Positions 58,401 to 61,274 of a DNA stretch of 64,000 bases are shown here, piece by piece. Origin of the DNA: Ariolimax columbianus (lineage: Eukaryota > Mollusca > Gastropoda > Stylommatophora > Arionidae). Location of the stretch: positions 72,245,948-72,309,947 of the forward strand of contig JAVGWX010000007.1 in the NCBI GenBank assembly GCA_036924085.1, in the 5' to 3' direction. Made by a program: the position numbers and the translations under genes. Each line of letters starts with the position of its first letter. The first letter of the stretch is position 1. The notes under the pieces were generated by a model. That model saw nothing but the letters and a program-made list of their open reading frames with translations, had not been told where the DNA came from and did no database searches.

Positions 58401-59633
58401 TTCTTTGTGTGTCTTATTATTTTCACTCACTACTTCCTCGTTCGTTTGTTTACCAAAACTTTTGCAGACGTTGCTATTTGTAATCAATTCCAGCCCCAAT
58501 GCCTAGTTGTTTCAATGCATTAAATGTATTGCAGAGTGAAGTGTTGAACTAATTGTTCTTCTCACCTCGTTGGAGATACCCCACATTACATCGAGACCAG
58601 TTGACCTGTGTTGGTCTGTAGTTTAAACTTAACTTTGGTCATCGTTACATTGTTCTCTGTAGCCATATACACTTTTCTGTAGACTCTGACATCCAGAAAA
58701 GATTGTCTAAATTCCCTTTCCATGCATATTTTTACAATCTCCTTTTGCTTTACATAACCTGATGAAATCCATTTTGCGTGATGCATTTTCTTCTTTAGCA
58801 AGTTTAATTCTTGCTTTCAAATATGAGAATATCTCATCAATTTCATTCATTACTTCACGAGATTTGTTCCTGTGATTTCTTCATTACATTTTTGGTACTC
58901 TCCTATTTTGGTATTATAGTCTCCCGTCATTACCTTCAAAACGTTATAATTTGTATCAGCCAATACATTTGTAGTTTGTTGTCGAAATTGTCATTAATTG
59001 ACTCTGTGTTCTCGCAAATTACTAAATGACATTTGACATTTCGACCAGCAAGGAATATGTCTCATCGATGTTTGTTTTCACCGTTTTGTTCGTGTTCTGC
59101 CAATCTTTCTCGTTGTATTTAACATCTACTTTATTACGGTCATTCTTTTCCTGATAAATTTTTGACAGTATTATCGTTGGTGATAATGAAGCTGAGATAT
59201 TATAAACTTGTTACATGTTTGATCTTTTAATTTTCTAGAGTAACTTTGGGCCCTTGTTTGTGGCGACTGCGCATGCTTATAGTAAACCTCCTGAGATTAC
59301 TTTAAGTTATGCAAGTTCATTACCCCATTGTACATATAAAATAAACATATTTGTAACATTTTTATTTCAGCTCATTTAACATCTAGAGCCTCACTTACTG
59401 GCACCTTCCTGTGTCTGCTCAATTACCCAAAAGTGGCACAAAAGATCCAAGAAGAAATTGATAGGGTCATCGGTGACGATCGACCAAAACTCGAATACAA
59501 GAGCAGCATGCCGTACACAGAAGCCACCATTCTGGAAGGCCTGCGTCTCATTTCACAAATACCTCTAAGTGGCTTCCGCAAGTGTTCTCAAGATTTCGAC
59601 TTTGAGGGCATGTTCATTCCAAAGGACACACTA
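31268..59633 (+). CDS. Cytochrome P450 (CYP2-clan-like), five exons, 3' end not in window
   Basis: Spliced from 31268-31661, 41961-42151, 44707-44916, 55086-55218 and 59371-59633: 1191 nt, 397 codons, no internal stop, intron phases 1, 0, 0, 1, 0. P450s are haem-thiolate enzymes, usually monooxygenases at the ER membrane fed electrons by P450 reductase. Seen: N-terminal anchor (about residues 3-28), basic stop and PPGP hinge (39-42), C-helix region FDAIMRKKRR (129-139), DADI block, I-helix FMAAHLTSRASL (307-318), and K-helix ExxR as E365-G-L-R368 after MPYTEATILE. Odd: the C-helix WxxxR is M134-x3-R138, and the I-helix A/G-G-x-D/E-T-T/S is A309-A310-H311-L312-T313-S314, so the acid is Leu. 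The roughly 100 C-terminal residues with PERF and the haem Cys are absent from 59634-64000. The P450 assignment is secure; subfamily, substrate and activity are unknown. The alternative upstream ATG at 31241 adds nine residues before the anchor and is less likely. Confidence 0.88.
31850..32922 (-). pseudogene. LINE-B (second RNase H LINE), RNase H and C-terminal part
   Basis: Minus-strand relic in P450 intron 1. Broken frames give an RNase H start (WIQVYIDGSAARTVNHGDAG, about 32370-32430 complement) and a LTNAKLVLQTLTNDKLPELK-type helix. Further on are VLQRIPSHFGIPRNENAD and, toward 31860, a degenerate EQLIMFHM...C-x-C-G knuckle. It differs clearly from LINE-A but has the same domain order. 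It is the 3' part of an element whose RT lies at 36203-36612 and 37348-37620; the last 12 bp (32911-32922, GTTTCATTCGCT) are the target site of the LINE-A inserted there. Confidence 0.7.
32923..36202 (+). pseudogene. LINE-A, near full-length ORF2 relic with endonuclease
   Basis: The longest copy (3280 bp). It opens with AP-endonuclease sequence: GQIDVACIQ, a stop where the catalytic Glu of QETH should be, THLNNNHRFSIRGYHTFRL, GGVLILTRN, VVGDFNSHSERWGYSDTDSR, and a terminal SDHGPI block (about 33449-33466). RT follows, with the palm FADDL kept (34475-34489), then RNase H (AYTDGS; WVPSHCNIQGNEEADRLAKE) and the knuckle C-T-C-G...EHLLQNC. Numerous stops and frameshifts disable it. A GAA run closes it at about 36136-36202. 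Target duplication: GTTTCATTCGCT (32911-32922) and GTTTCATTCACT (36203-36214), one mismatch. It interrupts LINE-B, which runs in the opposite orientation. Confidence 0.9.
35846..35882 (+). mobile_element. Tail-only insertion inside LINE-A
   Basis: Between RNase H and the knuckle of this LINE-A copy, extra sequence ACGAAGAAGAAGAAGAAGAA splits the normal CAGACTCCGCAC. AGACTC occurs on both sides (35846-35851 and 35877-35882). The insert looks like only the 3' tail of another LINE-A. A simple replication-slippage origin is possible but does not explain the CGAA start, which matches the true LINE-A tail. Confidence 0.55.
36203..36613 (-). pseudogene. LINE-B, RT palm and thumb part
   Basis: The minus strand from 36612 reads INDLTHDLSNEVRAALYPDV (catalytic YADD is now YPDV), then LVVYCLEEHYTISN, W+VQINVEN and FTPSKKKAGQIRLGN. 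Next is a TYLG-equivalent region, DKRMTGKSRIEKRT, and VRKKLAILRNIAGSN with two stops. It lies between two LINE-A insertions; the flanking 12-13 bp are their duplicated target sites. Confidence 0.8.
36614..37347 (-). mobile_element. LINE-A 3' fragment inserted in LINE-B
   Basis: Minus-strand, 734-bp, 5'-truncated LINE-A: RNase H from LSFATGKYTSNFRAEAEALR through WVLSRCNIQGNEEADRLAKE, the knuckle CPCGTGKMTAEHLLQNC, and a CTT-repeat at 36614-36632 (its tail). GAACACGAGGAAC occurs at 36601-36613 and 37348-37360 (12-13 bp, the last base ambiguous with the tail). The insertion cuts the LINE-B frame between FLVF and INDLTHDL. Confidence 0.92.
37348..37625 (-). pseudogene. LINE-B, N-terminal RT part
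   Basis: The minus strand from about 37620 reads IDFQKAVNTEWKFDL (equivalent to the RT A-motif DFQKAFDTVW), then, after frame changes, NYGVSKGSVLSPISFLVF, the B-motif block. The frame then meets the LINE-A insertion and resumes at 36612. The first catalytic Asp of the A-motif is kept; other substitutions and stops show decay. The 5' end of the element was not located. Confidence 0.75.
37771..38040. repeat. 30-bp minisatellite, nine units
   Basis: Units of GCGTGTACACATCATTGTGA followed by GGCTCAGCTA. The last three have TATACAGCATT in place of TACACATCATT, so they form a local subgroup. It lies in P450 intron 1. Confidence 0.93.
38041..39498. other. Intron 1 sequence, no recognised gene
   Basis: AT-rich sequence with short antiparallel frames at 38384-38701 and 39287-39478 that show no motif. 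Confidence 0.4.
39500..39534. repeat. Poly-C tract
   Basis: Two long C runs separated by GCCACA. The exact length should be treated as uncertain because such runs are prone to sequencing error. Confidence 0.8.
39599..40030. repeat. 48-bp minisatellite, nine units
   Basis: Units of CTTTGGCTAACAAAGGAACA plus CATTACATTAACAGAAATGC plus ACCTCAAA. Since 48 is a multiple of three, frames stay open on both strands (LWLTKEHITLTEMHLK on plus; CSFVSQSLRCISVNVM on minus). A two-variant pattern (GCAACACATT...AAAGCACATC) recurs at units 1 and 5, suggesting a four-unit segment was duplicated. No start context, splice signal or homology supports a protein. Confidence 0.92.
40140..40640 (+). pseudogene. LINE-C C-terminal relic
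   Basis: The plus-strand frame (open 40203-40631) reads HQERRLNRYHMRCLHRILGV, then WQDKITHTEELERTG, LSHRRLRWLGHIRRMDDGRI and LLRYKDVCQRDTNDAGIDLE, ending SWEQDTMDSVTWR. This is the conserved tail after RT in RTE/CR1-like LINEs of the type also seen at 46.4-48.3 kb. Just upstream (40150-40202) is LSTLLYGSETW in broken form. No RT catalytic region; it lies in P450 intron 1. Confidence 0.82.
40641..41960. other. Intron 1 sequence, no recognised gene
   Basis: AT-rich; short frames at 41008-41247 and 41513-41713 without motif. It ends at the exon 2 acceptor (CTATCCATGACAG). Confidence 0.45.
41961..42151 (+). CDS. P450 exon 2
   Basis: Completes codon 132 and encodes residues 132-195: AIMRKKRRMFYNVLGLYGDG, FEDVVWGEMEKMFVEIDKYQ, DADITNILVRSLKVIIYIL. 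The pattern LYGDG..FE..V..E and D.DI...L...LK.II.IL is typical of the C- to E-helix region of CYP2-clan P450s. Acceptor ATGACAG, donor TTG|GTAAGA. Phase 0 at the end. Confidence 0.85.
42196..42572 (-). mobile_element. LINE-A 3' fragment in P450 intron 2
   Basis: Minus-strand, 377-bp copy beginning in the ARYMTKWETEHTGYTKNDAY segment after RNase H. It contains the knuckle CPCGTGKLTTEHLLQNC and ends in a CTT repeat at 42196-42212. The 11-bp target duplication GGCTGAAGTAC is at 42185-42195 and 42573-42583. It starts only 44 bp after the exon 2 donor and is antisense to the gene. Open from its truncation point to the natural stop. Confidence 0.93.
42584..43040. other. Intron 2 sequence, no recognised gene
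   Basis: Includes a poly-C run at about 42917-42930; no gene supported. Confidence 0.45.
43041..43945 (-). mobile_element. Mariner-like element with long inverted ends (fold-back form)
   Basis: Both ends carry AAACCGGACCTAACTG in inverted orientation (43056-43071; complement near 43910-43925), and each end continues about 240 bp into the same 5' coding region. From the right end the minus strand reads VIRNPSKVEQRAVIRFLTAE, RPIDIHRRMQSSYGDKSMSK, then (43557-43290) SLRSLAGEFAVSLETVQMVV and SQWVHRLLSNHQKEERMGWS up to DSFLFHKVAG, the point just before the first catalytic Asp of mariner transposases. There the sequence switches to an inverted copy of the element's own 5' end (43041-43283). The whole catalytic region and 3' end are missing, so it is non-autonomous. 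It lies in P450 intron 2. Confidence 0.78.
43946..44706. other. Intron 2 sequence, no recognised gene
   Basis: No supported feature. It ends at the exon 3 acceptor (TTCACAACCAG). Confidence 0.45.
44707..44916 (+). CDS. P450 exon 3
   Basis: Residues 196-265: AIGERPANSKIPDILEEYDL, NKMIAADVTFVMDHVPFVTK, IPGKIRTNVQRVISYKKKAD, EIMYYGPK. This fits the F-G helix region of CYP2-clan P450s. The exact multiple-of-three length with open frame and matching neighbours supports the limits. The donor AAG|GTTTTTTG is weak; the join to RTYVPGQP in exon 4 makes it the best choice. Phase 0. Confidence 0.78.
44917..45339. other. Intron 3 sequence, no recognised gene
   Basis: The reading frames that run on from exon 3 to 45087 (plus) and 44749-45075 (minus) are intronic or antisense by-products. 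Confidence 0.45.
45340..45525 (-). repeat. tRNA-derived SINE-like element
   Basis: The minus strand reads GTCTCTGTGGCGAAGGAATC (A-box region, complement 45490-45509) and GGTCAGGGTTCGAATTCGAA (B-box, complement around 45445-45465). It resembles the type-II-tRNA-headed element at 10310-10560 in its GTGGCGAAG start. Located in P450 intron 3; outer limits are estimates. Confidence 0.55.
45526..46322. other. Intron 3 sequence, no recognised gene
   Basis: No supported feature. Confidence 0.4.
46325..46437. repeat. TA microsatellite
   Basis: Interrupted (TA)n containing two TACAAAC/GTTTGTA-like breaks. It abuts the 3' end of the LINE-C relic and may be its expanded tail. Confidence 0.95.
46440..48260 (-). 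pseudogene. LINE-C (RTE/CR1-like) relic with C-terminal C2H2 finger
   Basis: From 48260 down the minus strand gives the end of an AP endonuclease (MHQMSLNWHFIDCTIIRCRD; AECWTDHQLFIAKL, with the DH pair), then the RT linker and fingers (MWAEGVIPQDLKDALIVHIY, ..LPESICGFRAG). Next is HIFDLTKAFDTESKGGL (A-motif), VTNRVKQGYALAPTLFNTTL (B-motif), KLKVYRATIIPTLHYACERW and HAKRLHHFHTGCLRRIFHTR. It ends with a C-P-L-C-x12-H-M-R-I-H classical zinc finger near 46493-46560. Frames change repeatedly and the YADD region is damaged, so it is a pseudogene. It lies in P450 intron 3, antisense to the gene. Confidence 0.85.
48261..48695. other. Intron 3 sequence, possible upstream part of a transposase relic
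   Basis: AT-rich. A plus-strand stretch near 48540-48590 (RLVANGIRAHRV) faintly resembles the second helix-turn-helix of Tc1/mariner proteins. Confidence 0.3.
48696..48880 (+). pseudogene. Tc1/mariner-like transposase relic (catalytic end)
   Basis: The plus-strand translation at about 48750-48875 contains ENARPHVTRLTKEKNN, then FAPIDVHLFGALKTQ after two stops. This matches DNARPHVA...LDHPPYSPDLAPSDYHLFGPLKK, the second and third catalytic-acid region of mariner-family transposases. The first Asp of DNARPH is Glu here. Confidence 0.55.
48881..49579. other. Intron 3 sequence with TA microsatellite
   Basis: A (TA)n run lies at about 49175-49225. Otherwise no feature is supported. Confidence 0.45.
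49580..49667 (+). pseudogene. RTE-like RT, segment upstream of the LINE-A insertion
   Basis: The plus-strand frame WQDKRLALCTKIR immediately before the LINE-A corresponds to the IW.DK.I.L.TKIRLMRTLV segment of RTE-type reverse transcriptases. The rest (LMRTLVMSIF...) resumes at 50880. Earlier sequence (AKLAQAIASLPRLN) is a degenerate AMTRLN block. Confidence 0.6.
49668..50879 (+). mobile_element. LINE-A, 5'-truncated copy with open 3' ORF
   Basis: Begins at the ELEKI.KLQSMTDRRD segment (a one-base deletion near 49720 breaks the frame). It is then open from 49769 to 50881 as 370 codons: RNase H (YTDGSVTNTTQNGGAGAF; FRAEAEALRAA; LLTDALAVV; EEADRLAKEG), knuckle CPCGTGKMTAEHLLQNC and a GAA tail. 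The frame runs through the GAA tail because the original stop is lost by an indel near the end. No target duplication is recognisable, although the flanking RTE frame is continuous across the insertion, so a target-site deletion or blunt joining is possible. Confidence 0.9.
50880..51335 (+). pseudogene. RTE-like RT, C-terminal part after the LINE-A insertion
   Basis: Plus strand: LMRTLVMSIFLYTCETWTVT, ADLQRSIQALEMRCFRRLLN, a stop at the usual I-S-Y, KDRVTHEKIGERI, then (51076-51270) VKRRKIAWYCHIARSNGLAK, GKVQGRRRRGWPKKRWDDN and EDMTNLRPEEAQ. This is the RTE C-terminal region, continuous with 49580-49667 once LINE-A is removed. Confidence 0.85.
51336..51774. other. Intron 3 sequence, no recognised gene
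   Basis: AT-rich; nothing supported. Confidence 0.4.
51775..53200 (+). pseudogene. Mariner-like transposase relic, near full length
   Basis: Plus strand, decayed. N-terminal MADYVDIRLKQRDVMEL (51812 on) corresponds to the first helix-turn-helix. Next is TAVDA.QQARVDKLIRANRC (second HTH, about 52025-52080). The KVCARWIPRML segment is amplified as a 40-bp tandem array (52140-52500), followed by KPDEK and a stop. The body continues EHEGDVFIRI (near 52563), HNYDPVNKFQSM, KIKGRLLGGKDA, VNACPHTS (catalytic DNA.PHT equivalent), APCDFFL-like sequence in another frame, LKKHLKG and RRWRLCVDRVVDYVDK at the end. Short inverted similarity ACRCATGCGYTATAC at about 51779-51793 and 53195-53209 may be remnants of the terminal repeats. 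Confidence 0.8.
52140..52500. repeat. 40-bp minisatellite derived from a mariner transposase motif
   Basis: Nine imperfect units of CATAGGAAAGTGTGTGCGAG plus ATGGATCCTTGGCATGTTGA. In the transposase frame the unit reads HRKVCARWIPRML, the conserved YRKVCARWVPRML segment following the second helix-turn-helix. The unit is 40 bp, so each copy shifts the frame and the array destroys the coding sequence. The long minus-strand frames across it (52132-52531) are artefacts. Confidence 0.85.
53210..54079. other. Intron 3 sequence, no recognised gene
   Basis: Short frame at 53671-53937 without motif; T-rich run at about 53610. Confidence 0.4.
54080..54690 (+). pseudogene. RTE-like reverse transcriptase C-terminal relic
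   Basis: Plus-strand broken frames: KIEMAGEQIENVAYFEYLES, IINNNGDCTKEVRR (compare YLGSIINDNGDCTKEVRRRI), a degenerate RLSNIWYKTNKAHKLKILR-like region, LRIPGTKRDTNISI, and a tail HNRLEGVVIEAWSMKQGRSR / RRQCSQDINETPDVTLEQAR / VSYRQAVMRAAH. It is of the same broad type as the relic at 12720-12920. Stops and frameshifts throughout. In P450 intron 3. Confidence 0.75.
54691..55085. other. Intron 3 sequence, no recognised gene
   Basis: AT-rich, ending at the exon 4 acceptor (GACTGTATACTCAG). Confidence 0.5.
55086..55218 (+). CDS. P450 exon 4
   Basis: Residues 266-309 plus one base: RTYVPGQPRGITDLLIDHQN, RPGNEWMANDEEHILAFLTT, LFMA. This is the H-helix and start of the I-helix; KTYVPGQ..D.TD.LI is a familiar CYP2-clan pattern. 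Donor GCAG|GTAAGC. Phase 1, as commonly seen where an intron splits the I-helix. Confidence 0.88.
55219..56599. other. Intron 4 sequence, no recognised gene
   Basis: Reading frames at 55814-56053 and 56085-56372 have no motif. The complement of about 56060-56280 has basic, coding-like low-complexity sequence that might be further LINE-D remains, but I could not align it. Confidence 0.4.
56600..57010 (-). pseudogene. LINE-D (RTE/CR1-like) RT palm relic
   Basis: Minus-strand frame: SVIDMEFQWTVFKQLEVLHF, ADNITLLSHSQLQIKKGRHS, LKYTCRKNAFVKLNAASSTD, PIRLRGTQLV. This matches QLDDLDFADDIALLSHS and ..NAASNTPI.L.G. in the LINE-D family; the catalytic FADD is FADN here. It is the opposite-strand relative of 4945-5770. 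It may belong to the same insertion as the endonuclease-linker relic at 57.9-58.8 kb, with a LINE-A between. Confidence 0.78.
57315..57719 (+). mobile_element. LINE-A 3' fragment in P450 intron 4
   Basis: A 405-bp plus-strand copy starting at TACGAAGAGTC (YEESKRLNRARYLTKWETEH...), with knuckle CSCGTGKMTAEHLLQNC and a GAA tail to 57719. Target duplication AAATAGGTTGTCA (57302-57314) and AAATAGTTCGTCA (57720-57732), two mismatches in 13. The frame from 57297 to 57689 is open to the natural stop. Sense orientation relative to the P450. Confidence 0.92.
57890..58815 (-). pseudogene. RTE-like LINE, endonuclease end and linker relic
   Basis: From 58810 down the minus strand reads KMHHAKWISSGYVKQKEIVK, ICMEREFRQSFLDVRVYRKV and ATENNVTMTKVKFKLQ. 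This corresponds to HK.TWVSPD..TENQIDHI and FRRSL.DVR..RGADVASDHHL...K.KLKL of the RTE AP-endonuclease, with the catalytic DH region lost. In broken frame it continues DSVATEAENIAYI, LKGLF and a linker. Stops throughout; antisense in P450 intron 4. Confidence 0.65.
58816..59370. other. Intron 4 sequence, no recognised gene
   Basis: AT-rich sequence ending at a good polypyrimidine tract and acceptor (TTTTTATTTCAG). Confidence 0.5.
59371..59633 (+). CDS. P450 exon 5
   Basis: Completes codon 310 and encodes up to residue 397: AHLTSRASLTGTFLCLLNYP, KVAQKIQEEIDRVIGDDRPK, MPYTEATILEGLRLISQIPL, FRKCSQDFDFEGMFIPKDTL. It aligns without gaps with CYP2-clan I- to K-helices (FFAGTETTSTTL.....YP.V..K+QEEID.VIG). 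E365-G-L-R368 is the ExxR. Donor CTA|GTTAGT. Phase 0 at the end; the next exon should begin at the V...W region. Confidence 0.9.
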
Positions 59634-60109
59634 GTTAGTTGTTCAATCTTCATGTGCTGACATTTGTTGTACTTTGATGTATGTAAAGTTATGATACTAC
59701 TTTTGTGTCTACTATATACCCCATGTCTTTACTTGCCTTTAATCACCCCTACAAAGAAACATGAATCAACACTACTTTGACACCTTGCAGAAAGCGTTTA
59801 CCAAAAACAATTCAAAGTGCTCTTACAGTGTCGTTTTGTGGTGCTTCTATTTGTTTTGATGGCGAAACTAACTCTACATACAACCCTAATCAGTCATTTT
59901 TGCGACTAACTTGTTAATTTTTTAATTTTTTTAATTTCACACCAAACAAAATAAATAGATACATTTATATTTAGCAACGGATTTGAGATAATGACGGCAC
60001 AGAAAAGTCCAATTTGTGACTGTTGGGAGTAACAAATATTATTCGAGAAGAGACGATAATTTATGCTTTCGCTTCGGCGTTTTCCTGCCTTCTTAGCAAT
60101 GAATTTCTT

Positions 60110-60157
60110 TAGTTAGGTTAGGTTAAGGTTAGGGTAAGGTTGGGTTTAGGTTAGCTA
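60110..60157 (+). repeat. Short degenerate TTAGG/TTAGGG-like tract
   Basis: Repeats such as TTAGGTTAGGTTAAGGTTAG and GGTTGGGTTTAGGTTAGC, resembling telomeric TTAGGG but irregular. Interstitial, about 48 bp. Confidence 0.6.
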
Positions 60158-60694
60158 ACTAGAAGCGCAATCAAAATCATATCCAGCAAACAATATCAAA
60201 TGCTCTCAAATGCTGTTGTACGCGTAAATTATCACATGCTGATAAACGTATGACATATACATATCTCGCAGGTGCCAATGTCATAACACTTCTTTAGCTT
60301 GGGAAAAAAAGGCTATTTCTATGGTGTGATGAAATATTTTTAATAAAGATCATTTCCTGTGGCAAGATTTGAAATAAGTGTTCTTCACGGGCAATAAGGA
60401 AGGTCTTCCTCTTGTATCGTGTTCATCAGTTTGAGGCTTGCTCGCTCTTATAATTAAAACCTTGATGAATACTTGTCCTTAACGTTTTTGTGAGGCTAAC
60501 ACTTCAAACGATAATATATTTGACTTTCGTATCGCCCTTCTCTAACAGATATCAGATACAATACGGGAAATAACACAGTGGATAACGTTTTCTGTGTAAA
60601 CACAAAATAAGAATAGATCATGGGATAAACGAACCTGTTTAGGAATATAAAAAAAACACATTGAGATAAGGATGAAGTAGTTTATGATCTTGAA

Positions 60695-60768
60695 GGGTCT
60701 TCCCTCTCCCCTCCCCTATCCTCTCCCCTCCCCTTTCCCATCCTCTCACCTCTCCCATTCCAGTCTCC
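60695..60768 (+). repeat. Pyrimidine-rich tract
   Basis: Runs of CTCCCCTCCCCTATCCTCTC type. Possibly part of an intron; no splice role assigned. Confidence 0.6.
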
Positions 60769-61274
60769 TAAAATCGCTACCCTGTGAACTCCTCTCTTTA
60801 CTGACAATAACATAAATATGTGTATTTTTTCTTATTATGTACACTACTCACAAGCATCTCAGGAATGTCCATGAAGTCACATTGTACATGTGCGTCGCGT
60901 TATAGCAAACACATTTGAATTCATTTTACATACAGTTTTATATTTTATCGAAGAATCGGGCCTATTTTTCAAGAATGGGGGCATTCGTCAAAACCTCGAT
61001 ACTCCAAAGATTTCGAGTCGATTGAAAGTCAAATTAAAAAGCCTATTCCGCACAGTGCGTGGCGACAGCAGACCGAAGCGGCCTTTCTACCTCATCTCTA
61101 TAAATTTTCCTGAAAGACTTTACCAAATGGAGTAAGCACTATAATGGCAATTGTTAATTTTATTTAAAAAAGTACAAAGTCTCAACTCGATGTACGAACA
61201 CTTCCAACTGCTTTCCTAAGTAGAACTGGCAACGCACTGGGTCGGCCTACAACAGGCTTTGTGACAAAGTGTCT

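Noticed and set aside
60890..61135. Possible P450 3' exon (contains INFPERLYQME, which resembles PERF)
   Set aside because: No flanking W/P-rich meander, no haem Cys signature, and the frame stops just after; the similarity is most likely chance.
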